Shown here one piece after another: positions 17,971 through 27,794 of a stretch of 64,000 bases of DNA (positions are counted from its first letter, which is position 1; every line of letters begins with the position of its first letter). The position numbers and the translations under genes were made by a program. The notes below the pieces were generated by a model. It did not search any database, had not been told where the DNA came from, and saw only the letters and a program-made list of their open reading frames with translations. The DNA comes from JAWKTM01 sp041399085 (GTDB lineage Bacteria; Planctomycetota; Planctomycetia; Pirellulales; Pirellulaceae). The DNA is taken from positions 1 through 64,000 of the forward strand of contig JAWKTM010000013.1 in NCBI GenBank assembly GCA_041399085.1. Reading direction: 5' to 3'.

Positions 17971-19968
17971 TCAATCCTGCTTGGCGGCCTTGGTTAACGG
18001 CATGAGATCCGGCAGGTCATATACGGCCAACGAATTATGCACGACGTTTTGAAACTCATTGCGCGGCTCGTTCGTCCGCAGAATTTCCATCCACGAAAGC
18101 GGCTCGCGATCGAACTCGACCGAGGCGAAGCACTGAGGCTCGAGCGCGGCGGCGTGCAATGCCGGGATAACAGCATCCCCCTTCGCAACGAGTGCCACGG
18201 TTTGCGTCGACGACGCTTTGCCAACGATCGCACGCTGCGCAGCCAGCGCGTCCTCGGCCCGCATCCGCACGAATGATTTGCCTAGCAAGTAAGCCGTATA
18301 GAACTCTTTCCAATCCGATCCGAGCAGGTCGTTCTTTCCATCAACGGCGGTCTCACCAAAGCCGCGCAGGTCGACGGCCCACACGGTCTGCCCGGCTTGG
18401 ACCAACCGCGCGATGGGCCCGTCCGGCCCCGCATCCGCGGTTTTTCCGTCACCGTGTAGATACAACACGGACGACTCAGCTTGCGGTTGCTTTGGAACAA
18501 ACCGGAGCGTCGGCAAAATCATCCCGTCGTCCGTCGTCAACAACAGCTTGTCAATGCGGACGCCGTCGCGCTCGATCGAACCGAGTTCCTCGATCATCGC
18601 CGCCGGCAATTCGTCTAATGGCCGAATGCCAGTCACTTTCCGCACGGCCTCGCGGCGCTGTATGTCGGCCGCCGCGTTCCATTTCGACTGTCGAGCCTCG
18701 GACAACCGCTCGGCTTCCGCCAAATTCAAATCGAACACCGATCGCTCGCCCTCTAGCCGCAGCACCTCGCCGTCCGGCGTGCACCACAATTGTTCGGGCC
18801 GAAACACATCGAAGTCTGGTTCCGTTACAGCCTCATCACGATTCAACAGCCAACGTCGCATCCAGCGAACCATCGCCTCACGACTCGGCTGTGGCACGCC
18901 ATGCGTCGAATCGATCTCGACCAAATCGACTCGTTCGGGAAATCCCAATCGCCCATAGAACCGCTTGGCTTGGCGGAAGGCATCCCAAGTGCCAGCGATC
19001 GGAAAGAAGTCTCGCGTCGTCGAGCATATCAGCGTCGGTCGGGGAGCCCGCATCAGCACGTAGTCGGCGTGATCCATGCCGAACGCGACTTGGCCGAAAA
19101 TGTTTTGCTCGGAATCCTGCGGTCCGAGCTGCGTCAACAATTGCTCGAAGGTGGTGAGATAGCAGGACGGCGCAGCGCATGCCACGCGCTCGTCGAGCGC
19201 CATCAAGTAGCTGGTCAACGTGCCTCCGCCCGAGCAGCCCGTACAGCCAATCCGCGCGGCGTCGATATCCTCACGGCCACACAAATAGTCGATGCCTCGC
19301 AGACCATCGACGATGCGATAGGTCGCGGTCCCGCGTCCCACCAGGATCGATCCGACGCCAACCAGGAAATGCTCGGTGGTCGAGGCACTGTACTTGGCCG
19401 AGCCGTCTTCCGTCAGAATCTGCGAGCGTTCGCCTTGTCCGATCGGATCGTAACACATGGCGGCGATACCGTGCTTGGCCAAAGAGATCGCCATCCGCTG
19501 ATTGTACTCGGCCCCTTTGCCCGTCTTGGTATGTCCGCAAGCAATCAACACGGCGGGGTGCGGCCCCGAAGAGGTCGGCAGAAACAGAGCCGCCGTGACG
19601 TGATGGCGCGGGCGGCTTTCGTAGATGATCTTCTCGACGCGAAAGCCGTCGGCCTCCAACGTCCCCGCGACTTCCGCCGCCGGCCGCCGCTCCGGATCTC
19701 CCACGCCGGGCGGAAGGCCGCCGATTTGTCGAACGAAGAAATCTCGGAGCTCGCGCTGGTAAGTCTCACATTCTTCGGGCGTCTTCAACGCTTCATACTT
19801 TTCGCGCCGCAACTTGGCAGCCGCCTCGACCTGCTCCAGCAACAACTCGCGCAGCCGCGTCGCCGGACGCAGCTCGGAGTCGTTGGGAATCACGCGCAGC
19901 GAATCTTGATCCGTTTGGCCAATCGCGGCCGCTAGTGCCACAACACATACCAAAGCTGAGTTCATCAC
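17971..19968 (-). CDS. Exported two-domain alpha/beta hydrolase (acetyl-xylan-esterase-like)
   Basis: A 665-residue secreted hydrolase related to the protein at 1462-3882. A short signal peptide (VCVVALAAAIGQT) starts it; the second Met, at 19965, could also be the start. Domain one (about 95-390) has CYDPIGQGERSQI and a full nucleophile motif GCTGCSGGGT with Ser246, then THGVPQPSR holding the likely catalytic His. Domain two (about 430-650) has VDLRGFGETAVDG, but where a nucleophile is expected it reads VAKGDAV with no serine, so this domain is probably inactive and may bind substrate. It lies just upstream of tsaE on the same strand and divergent from the cytochrome gene at 20216. Substrate is probably an ester on a sugar polymer; not proven. 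Confidence 0.8.
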   Translation of the reverse strand: MMNSALVCVVALAAAIGQTDQDSLRVIPNDSELRPATRLRELLLEQVEAAAKLRREKYEALKTPEECETYQRELRDFFVRQIGGLPPGVGDPERRPAAEVAGTLEADGFRVEKIIYESRPRHHVTAALFLPTSSGPHPAVLIACGHTKTGKGAEYNQRMAISLAKHGIAAMCYDPIGQGERSQILTEDGSAKYSASTTEHFLVGVGSILVGRGTATYRIVDGLRGIDYLCGREDIDAARIGCTGCSGGGTLTSYLMALDERVACAAPSCYLTTFEQLLTQLGPQDSEQNIFGQVAFGMDHADYVLMRAPRPTLICSTTRDFFPIAGTWDAFRQAKRFYGRLGFPERVDLVEIDSTHGVPQPSREAMVRWMRRWLLNRDEAVTEPDFDVFRPEQLWCTPDGEVLRLEGERSVFDLNLAEAERLSEARQSKWNAAADIQRREAVRKVTGIRPLDELPAAMIEELGSIERDGVRIDKLLLTTDDGMILPTLRFVPKQPQAESSVLYLHGDGKTADAGPDGPIARLVQAGQTVWAVDLRGFGETAVDGKNDLLGSDWKEFYTAYLLGKSFVRMRAEDALAAQRAIVGKASSTQTVALVAKGDAVIPALHAAALEPQCFASVEFDREPLSWMEILRTNEPRNEFQNVVHNSLAVYDLPDLMPLTKAAKQD

Positions 19969-20215
19969 CGACTCCTCGGAACGCGTAAGTCATCCAGCGA
20001 TCTCGTCGATCGCCGTCGGGCCCCAGGATACCGAAATCCACGTCGCTTCACGAGCGAGCCACGATCGTCGTTTGTGTTCGTCGTCGGCGCTTCCTAGAAT
20101 GAAACCCAGTCCCACGGATCGACGAACGCGCGATGTGCAAAGTTCTCCATCGAATCCGCCTCGCTGTCGACGATCCGCACCGTCCGCCGCAATTCCCGCC
20201 TCGCAACACGAGCCG

Positions 20216-23113
20216 ATGACATTCATCCCGTTAGGCCGGATCGCCATGATGTTGGTCGGCATTGTGGCCATCGCTCCATTGTCGTCGGCGACTGCCGAGT
20301 CGAAGCTGACGTTCGAGGCGGATATTCAGCCGCTGCTGAACGAGAAGTGCGGCAAGTGTCATAGCCAGACGGTTCGCAAAGGCGGACTCGACCTATCGTC
20401 GATGGCGGCCGTGCGACGCGGCGGCGAGTCGGGCGAACCGCTGCTTGCCGCGGATATTGGCGACAGCTTACTTTGGATCATGCTCGACGGCGGTGGAATG
20501 CCGCCCGACGATCAACCGCAACTGGACGACGCGCAACTCCACTTGATTCGCGAATGGCTGCAGGCCGGCGCCCCATCGGAAACGCCAGCCGCGGCAACCG
20601 ACCGGCCGCTCACACAACATGATGTCCTGCCGATCGTGTTGCTGCGATGCACGACCTGTCACGGGCCTCGGCTCAAGCAAGGCGGCCTCGATCTTCGCAC
20701 ACGGACGACGATGCTGCGGGGCGGCCAAAGCGGCCCGGCACTCGTCCCCGGCGATCCAGACGCCAGCCTGATGATGCAGCGGATCGAAAGCGAAGCCTGC
20801 CCGCCGACGGAAATGCTGCTCAAGTTTTTCGTCAAACGACCGCCCGATTCGGAAGTTGAAACCTTGCGTCGTTGGATCGCCGCGGGAGCGCCCGAGGTCG
20901 ACATACCCGCCGACGTGGCGACCGCGGAGCCCGATCCGTTGGTAACCGACGAGGATCGCCAACACTGGGCTTTTCAACCGCCGCGGAAGCCAACGCGGTT
21001 CGACTCAATCGACGAATTCTTGCTCGATCGTCTGCGGCAACACGGGCTGACGTTCGCTCCCGAAGCCGATCGCGACACGCTAATCCGCCGGGCCTACATC
21101 GACTTGATTGGGATGCCGCCGAATCTTGAAGAATGGAAACGTTGGCGTGAACAGGAAACGGACGACTGGTACGAACAGATGGTCGACCATCTCCTGGCTT
21201 CGCCCCATTACGGCGAGCGTTGGGGCCGTTACTGGCTGGATGTCGCTGGCTACGCCGATTCAGAAGGAGGCACGTCGGCCGATCCACTACGTCCGGTGGC
21301 CTGGAAGTATCGAGACTATGTGATCCGCGCCTTCAATGAAGATAAGCCTTACGACCGTTTCCTGCTGGAGCAATTGGCGGGCGACGAACTGATCGACTAC
21401 GAGAACGCGCCGGTCATCACACCCGAAATCGTGGATAATTTAGTTGCCACCGGGTTTCTTCGCATGGGAATCGACGAAACCGGTTCCAGGACCATGAACT
21501 TCGTCCCCGAGCGACTCAAGGTGATTAGCGACGCGATAACCGTGGTGAGCTCTGGCTTAATGGGACTCACAATGGAATGTGCCCGCTGTCATTCTCATAA
21601 GTATGACCCAATTCCCCAACGCGACTATTATCGCTTGAAGGCTGTATTTCAAGGCGCGTTGGACGAGCACGACTGGAGCAGCTTTAAGACCCGCACTTTG
21701 GAGTTGGGCACGCCGGAGCATCGGGAACAACTGGCTGCCGTCAATCCGTCACTGGAAGCCCAAATCAAGAAACTGGCCGCCCGGCAGAAGCAACGCGAAT
21801 CCGACCTCAAACTGGCTCTGTTGCGACACCACTATCCCGAACAATCGGACACGGATAATCAGCTTACATTGACCGCACTGCGAGTGGCGGACAACACTCG
21901 CACGCTGAAACAACGCACGCTGGTGGAACGGTTACAACGGGTCGAAGTCCTACCGGACGACCAGCAACCGGCGTCGATACTGGAAACCCGGCAAGTCATT
22001 TCCGACACCGAACGCGAACTCCACCGTCTGCGTCGTCAGCTCATCCCGCCTCTCACTATTCGAGCTCTTTGGGATTTTGGCCGCCCCTCGCCGACTTATA
22101 CATTACGACGTGGCGAACATAACAAGCCGGGAGCGCTCGTCGGACCCGGCGTTCCCTCGGTGCTGACCGATGGCCATACTCCTTTCGTTGTCGAGCCGCC
22201 GTTCCCCAACGGCACGGCGAAGACAGGCCGGCGTTTGGCATTCGCTCGCTGGTTGACGCAACCCGATCATCCATTGACGGCGCGGGTGATGGTGAATCGA
22301 GTGTGGTATCACCATTTTGGAACTGGGTTGGTCAAGGATCTGGAGAATTTCGGGCGTCAGGGAGAACCGCCTTCGCATCCTGAATTGCTCGACTGGTTGG
22401 CTGTGGCATTTGTCGAACGTGGATGGAGTGTCAAGGAGCTTCATCGCTTGATGATGACTTCACGAGCGTACCGACAGTCGAGTGAAATTAGCCGCGAGAG
22501 CTTGACGAAGGATCCCCAAAATCGACTTCTCTCACACATGTCGCTACGGCGATTGGACGCCGAAGCATTGCGTGATTCGTTATTGTTTGTGTCGGGCAAG
22601 TTGGATTCAACGCCTGGCGGCTGGCCGGATGCGGTTTCCGTCGATCGCGACGGCTTGGTCAGCGTCTTTCCTACCGACAACGGCAACTGGCGACGCAGCA
22701 TCTATCTCCAACATCGCCGCACCGAAATGCCCACGATGCTCGACACGTTCGACTATCCGCAAATGGGGCCGAACTGCATCACGCGCACCACATCCAATGT
22801 CTCGACGCAGGCTCTTTTAATGATGAACAATGGCCACATTCGTGAGCTGGCCGCGTCGTTAGCCGCGCGCGTTGCGACTTTAACCGCCGCCGATCCTAGC
22901 GATCGGAGCCTGTCGGCCGAGCAGGTCGCGAATCGGCAAGTGGAACTGGTCTATCAGTTAGCACTAAGTCGCCCGCCCACGGATGAAGAGCAAAGTGTGG
23001 GCGTCGCAGCACTGCGGCAGATAACAGCGCAGTGGCAACAACAGCCCCATCAGGCCCTGACGGCCTATTGCCATACTATTGTGAATTCCGCCGCCTTCTT
23101 GTACGTCGATTAA
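20216..23113 (+). CDS. PSCyt1 (two) / DUF1549 / DUF1553 exported protein
   Basis: An exported protein of about 965 residues. The start at 20216 (MTFIPLGRIAMM) gives a signal peptide ending SSATA; an earlier start at 20072 adds an Arg/Ser-rich run that looks non-coding. Two PSCyt1 heme c motifs follow, CGKCHSQ near residue 40 and CTTCHGP near 147, each with the GGLDL family segment after it. DUF1549 (about 255-480) has PHYGERWGRYWLDVAGYAD and ECARCHSHKYDPI. A linker with charged helices follows, then DUF1553 (about 640-955) with NRVWYHHFGTGLVKD. It is 23 bases ahead of the DUF1501 gene, the usual arrangement. Three CXXCH motifs suggest a multiheme redox protein of the envelope; role unknown. 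Confidence 0.85.
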   Translation: MTFIPLGRIAMMLVGIVAIAPLSSATAESKLTFEADIQPLLNEKCGKCHSQTVRKGGLDLSSMAAVRRGGESGEPLLAADIGDSLLWIMLDGGGMPPDDQPQLDDAQLHLIREWLQAGAPSETPAAATDRPLTQHDVLPIVLLRCTTCHGPRLKQGGLDLRTRTTMLRGGQSGPALVPGDPDASLMMQRIESEACPPTEMLLKFFVKRPPDSEVETLRRWIAAGAPEVDIPADVATAEPDPLVTDEDRQHWAFQPPRKPTRFDSIDEFLLDRLRQHGLTFAPEADRDTLIRRAYIDLIGMPPNLEEWKRWREQETDDWYEQMVDHLLASPHYGERWGRYWLDVAGYADSEGGTSADPLRPVAWKYRDYVIRAFNEDKPYDRFLLEQLAGDELIDYENAPVITPEIVDNLVATGFLRMGIDETGSRTMNFVPERLKVISDAITVVSSGLMGLTMECARCHSHKYDPIPQRDYYRLKAVFQGALDEHDWSSFKTRTLELGTPEHREQLAAVNPSLEAQIKKLAARQKQRESDLKLALLRHHYPEQSDTDNQLTLTALRVADNTRTLKQRTLVERLQRVEVLPDDQQPASILETRQVISDTERELHRLRRQLIPPLTIRALWDFGRPSPTYTLRRGEHNKPGALVGPGVPSVLTDGHTPFVVEPPFPNGTAKTGRRLAFARWLTQPDHPLTARVMVNRVWYHHFGTGLVKDLENFGRQGEPPSHPELLDWLAVAFVERGWSVKELHRLMMTSRAYRQSSEISRESLTKDPQNRLLSHMSLRRLDAEALRDSLLFVSGKLDSTPGGWPDAVSVDRDGLVSVFPTDNGNWRRSIYLQHRRTEMPTMLDTFDYPQMGPNCITRTTSNVSTQALLMMNNGHIRELAASLAARVATLTAADPSDRSLSAEQVANRQVELVYQLALSRPPTDEEQSVGVAALRQITAQWQQQPHQALTAYCHTIVNSAAFLYVD

Positions 23114-23136
23114 CAACCGGCGCGATCGTGCCTACC

Positions 23137-24604
23137 ATGATGAACCAGTCGCTTCCACCAACTCGCCGGGACTTCTTCGCCCGTACTCGCGATGGTTTGC
23201 TCGGCATGGCGCTTGCTCAATTGCTGAGCGACGACGGATTCGGCGGGCGAACGGGATCGGCCGAACAACCAGCGGAAACGGGAATCGGTCCGCCTTACAA
23301 TCTTCGCCCCAAGACGCCCCATCATCTGGCTCGCGCGACGTCCGTTATTCAATTGTTCATGAACGGCGGCCCCAGCCAGATGGATTTGTTTGATCCCAAA
23401 CCCGAGCTGGATCGCATGGATGGACGGCCTTATCCAGGCAGCGTCGAAGAAATCGGAAACCAAGGGGCGAATGATGTCGGTGTGATGATGGGCGGACAGT
23501 ACAAGTTCGCTCGACACGGTGAGTGCGGCATGTGGATGGCTGATATTTTGCCTCACACATCGCGAATGGTCGACGACATTTGCCTTATCAACTCGTTATG
23601 GACGGATCACCCCAATCACGACAATGCACTCTACAAGATCCACAGCGGGCGGTTGTTCATGGGGTATCCGACGCTTGGGGCCTGGACCGTTTACGGGCTG
23701 GGGTCGGAAAGTCAGAATTTGCCGGCTTACGTCGTACTGAACGATCCGCTGGGGCTGCCCAAAAATGGCACTCGCAATTGGACGGCTGGTTTCCTTCCGC
23801 CGATGTACCAAGGCACGCCGCTGCGCCCCACGGGCTCGCCGATCTTGAATCTGACTCCGCAATACGAACAACCCGATGAGGTGACCCAATCGGCCCGCGC
23901 ATTGCTTAATCGGCTAGACGAACTGCACCGCCGCGACCGCCCGCACTATCCAGAACTGGACGCTCGGATCGAGTCTTATGGTTTAGCCGCTCGGATGCAA
24001 CTATCGGCCGGCGAAGCGGCTCGATATCTCTGGCGAGACGGCCGAGACTCTATCACTCTATGGCATCGGCGAGTCTCCTACGGACTCATATGGAAAGCGG
24101 TGTTTGCTGGCACGGCGGTTGGTTGAGCGCGGCGTGCGATTCGTGCAGATCTTTTTGGAAGAGCAGCCGTGGGACAGCCATGTGGATCTGGCCGACAATC
24201 ATCGAGCTATCTGTCGGCGGACCGACAAGCCCGTGGCGGGACTGTTGCAAGATCTGAAAAGAAGCGGCCTGCTCGACTCGACACTGGTCGTTTGGGGCGG
24301 CGAATTCGGACGCACGCCCACTTCACAGCGATCCGGGAACGTTTACACCGGCCGGGATCATAACATGCAAGCTTTCACTTCCTGGCTGGCGGGCGGCGGA
24401 GTCAAAGGGGGCGTAACCTACGGGACAACCGACGAGTTCGGCCATCGGGCTGTCGAGAACCCGGTCAGCGTGCATGATTTTCATGCCACGATTCTTCATC
24501 TCTTAGGATTAGATCATCACAAGCTATTTTTCGTGCGCAGCGGTCTGGAAGAGCGACTGACGGGCATCGAACCGCCGCGAGTTGTGAAAGATATTGTTAG
24601 CTGA
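23137..24604 (+). pseudogene. DUF1501 domain protein, frameshifted as sequenced
   Basis: A second DUF1501 protein, exported through a Tat-like signal (TRRDFFARTRDG). The first frame runs from 23137 with GGPSQMDLFDPKPEL, HPNHDNALYKIHSGR and so on. At about 24022 the frame changes: after LSAGEAA the protein continues correctly as DISGETAETLSLYGIG in the next frame and runs to the stop at 24604, with RCLLARRLVERGVRFVQ, WGGEFGRTP, GRDHNM and AGGGVKGG. One extra base at 24022, or two missing, explains it. Both halves are well conserved, so this is a recent lesion or an error. It is followed by two amidohydrolase genes, 17 bases downstream, in what looks like one operon with the gene at 20216. Confidence 0.8.
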
Positions 24605-24621
24605 ATAGGATCAATACTCCC

Positions 24622-25506
24622 ATGTTAGATCGGCGGGAATTATTGGAAGCAGCCGTTGCGGTTGGCGGAGCAACACTGCTGTCCCGAAGCCATGCCAACG
24701 CTGACGAACAGCCCGCCGAAGCTCCTCATTCTGATACGATCAGAATTGTGGATACGAACGTGAGTCTCTTTCAGTGGCCGTTCCGCCGGCTTCCGTTGGA
24801 CGAGACCGAACGGTTGGTTGGCAAACTGCGTGAACTGCGAATCGCTGAGGCGTGGGCCAGCAGCTTCGAGGGCTTATTGCATCGGGATATCTCGGGCGTC
24901 AATCTCCGATTGGCGCGAGAATGCGAGCGATTCTCCGAGTTGGTACCGATCGGATGTTTGAACCTGGGCTTGCCCGATTGGGAAGAGGATTTGCGGCGTT
25001 GTAGCGAAGAGCATCACATGCCCGGCGTGCGAGTTTATCCGAACTATCATGGTTATTCGCTCGACGAGGAACGCTTCGTCCGATTGCTTCAACTCGCCAC
25101 ATCCGCGGGGCTATTCGTGCAGATTGCCGTGGCGATGGAGGATGTTCGCACGCAACATCCATTAGTCCAAGTCGCCGACGTGGATTTAGCTCCTTTGTCC
25201 GACACGATGAGTCAAGCTCCAGATTGCCGTGTGCAGTTGCTGAACTATCGCCCTCAAGCACACTTGATGTCCCAGCTCATTAAAGTGGCTGGCTTATATT
25301 TCGATGTGGCTCGTGTTGACGGCACCCAAGGTATTACCAAGTTGATGCAAGTAGCCTCAAATCGAGTGATGCTCGGCTCTCATGCTCCATTTCTTATTCC
25401 CGAAGCGGCATTGATTCGAGTGGATGAATCAGAATTAGGAGAAGTCGAGCGGCGAAGCCTTCTTTCGGGCAACGCCCAGCGGTTTGGGCGTCGGGAGGCA
25501 CTATGA
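24622..25506 (+). CDS. Amidohydrolase-superfamily protein, exported
   Basis: A 294-residue TIM-barrel protein of the amidohydrolase-2 type with a Tat-like signal (LDRRELLEAAVAVGGATLLS). The first beta strand reads IVDTNVSLFQWPF, so the usual HxH metal pair is missing. Near the C terminus it reads VMLGSHAPFLIPEAAL where many relatives have a GSD or GTD aspartate. It may therefore use a different metal set or be a non-catalytic partner. It lies 17 bases after the DUF1501 gene and overlaps the next amidohydrolase by 4 bases (ATGA), so translation is coupled. The substrate is unknown. Confidence 0.75.
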   Translation: MLDRRELLEAAVAVGGATLLSRSHANADEQPAEAPHSDTIRIVDTNVSLFQWPFRRLPLDETERLVGKLRELRIAEAWASSFEGLLHRDISGVNLRLARECERFSELVPIGCLNLGLPDWEEDLRRCSEEHHMPGVRVYPNYHGYSLDEERFVRLLQLATSAGLFVQIAVAMEDVRTQHPLVQVADVDLAPLSDTMSQAPDCRVQLLNYRPQAHLMSQLIKVAGLYFDVARVDGTQGITKLMQVASNRVMLGSHAPFLIPEAALIRVDESELGEVERRSLLSGNAQRFGRREAL

Positions 25507-26360
25507 GACCTGCGGCCTCTCGAATCGGTTTGCCAACTTTGGATATTCTGAAGCGGTATCGCATTTGGGATTCGTACTTCACGCCCGCGCATGCACATCC
25601 GGGGCGCGATGGGGCAAGTCAACTGCTTGCGGACATCGAGTTGGCCTTGCGAACGGCGAATCGGGCAGCCTTCGAGCGGCTTTGTTACTTCGGCCATGTG
25701 GGGATTGGCACGACCGGCGATCCAGAGGTCGAAGCGCTGCTGCGATCGCGGCCGGAATTGATTCTCAAGCCGCTCGAACGCTGGCCCGACCGGCTGCTGG
25801 GCATGTTCCAGCTCAATGCCTATGACGGTCCGGGTTCGCGCGACGCGATCCAACGATGGCTCGCGGATGGGCCGATGCGGGGCGTTTATTTTCCGGGAGG
25901 CGGACCCGCTGCGGTTACCTGCACGGATCGGCGTGTCCTGCCGCTGGTCGAGCAAGTCGTCCGGTTGGGCGCCGTTATCATGCAGCACACGTGGTACAAG
26001 ACCGGCGGAAAACAAGGGCCGGGTGAATCGACGCCGGCTGAGTTAGCGGAACTAGCTCGTCGCTTTCCCGACCATCCGTTCATCTGTGCCCATGCCGGCG
26101 GCGAGTGGGAACGCGGCATTCGGGCGATTCGGGGTGTGTCGAACGTGCTGGTGGAAACCTCGGGGTTCGATGCCACGGCTGGATTTATCGAGATGGCGGT
26201 ACGCGAATTGGGAGCGGAACGGATTGTCTTCGGCAGCCACCTACCGTCGCGTTCGCTGGGCACGGAGTTGTCCAAGGTAATCGCCGCGAACATAAGCGAA
26301 CGCGAAAAACGATTGATACTCGGCGAGAACTTCCGCCGCCTGTTGGGTGTCGTCGATTAG
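25503..26360 (+). CDS. Amidohydrolase-superfamily protein
   Basis: A 285-residue TIM-barrel protein of the same superfamily as its upstream neighbour but without a clear signal peptide. The first strand reads IWDSYFTPAHAHPG, giving a possible shifted His pair. Later strands show QHTWYKTGG, ICAHAGGEW (the usual histidine of the barrel) and VETSGFDA. Near the end it reads IVFGSHLPSRSLG with His in place of the common Asp, as in the upstream protein. It starts inside the stop of that gene (ATGA overlap), and the two may form a heterodimer, one exported and one not; that difference is puzzling unless the pair is assembled before export. Function is not known. Confidence 0.75.
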   Translation: MRPAASRIGLPTLDILKRYRIWDSYFTPAHAHPGRDGASQLLADIELALRTANRAAFERLCYFGHVGIGTTGDPEVEALLRSRPELILKPLERWPDRLLGMFQLNAYDGPGSRDAIQRWLADGPMRGVYFPGGGPAAVTCTDRRVLPLVEQVVRLGAVIMQHTWYKTGGKQGPGESTPAELAELARRFPDHPFICAHAGGEWERGIRAIRGVSNVLVETSGFDATAGFIEMAVRELGAERIVFGSHLPSRSLGTELSKVIAANISEREKRLILGENFRRLLGVVD

Positions 26361-26518
26361 CCAAAGCAAGCTTGCATCACACGGCCGAGTGGTCGACTTC
26401 GGTTGGGCACGGCCGTCCGCCCCTGTGGGCTGAATTGCCTGCTTCGCCTAATCTGGAAGCTCGGCGAAGGGCACAGCCATCGCACAAACCCACTGATTCG
26501 CTAAGAACAACGGCAACC

Positions 26519-27733
26519 ATGAACACATCCGCCGCGGACAAAGCCACCTCTCAAGTCCCGACTCCGGACGGCCGGTTCGGCCAGTTCGGCGGTCGGTACG
26601 TGCCAGAAACATTGACTCGCGCTCTCGATGAACTCACGGTCGAATACGAGGAAGCTCGACGCGACCCTACGTTCCAAGCGGAGCTGGACGATTTGCTGCA
26701 CAACTATGTGGGTCGGCCTTCGCCACTGTATTTTGCCAAGCGGCTGACCGAGCAATGCGGAGGCGCTCAGATCTGGCTGAAACGCGAGGATTTGAACCAC
26801 ACGGGCGCCCACAAAATCAACAACACCCTCGGCCAAGCATTGTTGACGCTTCGGATGGGAAAACAACGCGTGATTGCCGAGACCGGGGCAGGGCAGCATG
26901 GCGTAGCGACCGCGACCGCGTGTGCGCGATTTGGATTGCCTTGTGTTGTGTATATGGGTGCCGAGGATGTGCGTCGTCAAGCGCCAAACGTGTTCAGTAT
27001 GAAGCTGTTGGGAGCCGAAGTTCGGCCAGTCGAAAGCGGCTCGCGGACATTGCGCGACGCGATCAACGAAGCCATGCGTGACTGGATGAGCAGCGTGGAA
27101 ACGACGCATTACATCATCGGGTCGGTTGTCGGACCCCATCCGTTTCCCATGATCGTGCGTGATTTCCAATCCGTAATTGGACGCGAAGCGCGGGCTCAGT
27201 GCCTGGAGCGACTCGGGCGCCTGCCCAATGCCGTGGTGGCTTGTGTGGGCGGAGGCAGCAACGCGGCCGGGATGTTTTATCCGTTCGTGGATGACACCTC
27301 GGTCGAGATGATTGGAGTCGAAGCCGGTGGCCGCGGCAGTCAACCCGGCGAACACGCTTCCCCACTTAGCTTCGGCGAGCCCGGCGTGCTGCATGGAAGC
27401 TTTAGCTATGTGATGCAAGACGAAGACGGTCAAACGTGCGATGTGCATTCCATTTCCGCCGGACTGGATTATCCAGGCGTCGGACCCGAACACAGTTACT
27501 GGAAAGCCGCCGGTCGAGTGCAATATACCAACAGCCGCGACGCGGATGCCCTGGCGGCTTTCGACGCCTTGGCCGCCAACGAAGGTATTCTGCCGGCTTT
27601 GGAAAGTTCTCATGCCATTGCCAAGGCCATGGAATTGGCCCGCCAACGGACTGCCGACCAGATAGTCTTGGTATGTTTATCGGGCCGCGGGGATAAGGAC
27701 GCCAGCGAGATCGCTCGCCTACGTCAGGTTTAA
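26519..27733 (+). CDS. trpB: Tryptophan synthase beta chain
   Basis: The beta subunit of tryptophan synthase, which joins indole and serine to make tryptophan using pyridoxal phosphate. The start at 26519 gives 404 residues, the usual size; longer readings upstream are out of family. The PLP lysine lies in HTGAHKINN (about residue 96), the phosphate-binding loop is GGGSNA, and the early GRFGQFGGRYVPETL is characteristic. GAGQHG and QDEDGQ are also intact. It forms a two-gene unit with trpA 61 bases downstream. No trp leader peptide or attenuator is visible in the 158 bases before it. Confidence 0.97.
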   Translation: MNTSAADKATSQVPTPDGRFGQFGGRYVPETLTRALDELTVEYEEARRDPTFQAELDDLLHNYVGRPSPLYFAKRLTEQCGGAQIWLKREDLNHTGAHKINNTLGQALLTLRMGKQRVIAETGAGQHGVATATACARFGLPCVVYMGAEDVRRQAPNVFSMKLLGAEVRPVESGSRTLRDAINEAMRDWMSSVETTHYIIGSVVGPHPFPMIVRDFQSVIGREARAQCLERLGRLPNAVVACVGGGSNAAGMFYPFVDDTSVEMIGVEAGGRGSQPGEHASPLSFGEPGVLHGSFSYVMQDEDGQTCDVHSISAGLDYPGVGPEHSYWKAAGRVQYTNSRDADALAAFDALAANEGILPALESSHAIAKAMELARQRTADQIVLVCLSGRGDKDASEIARLRQV

Positions 27734-27794
27734 ACCGCTAAGAGCTCGTCGCCTTCCACAACTTCCGCCCTGCCTATTCAAGGCTGATCCTTTC

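Noticed and set aside
26361..26518. trp leader peptide or attenuator before trpB.
   Set aside because: No tandem Trp codons or competing stem-loops with a T tract were seen.
26501..27646. Minus-strand frame of 381 codons opposite trpB.
   Set aside because: trpB is certain and the antisense frame shows no domain.
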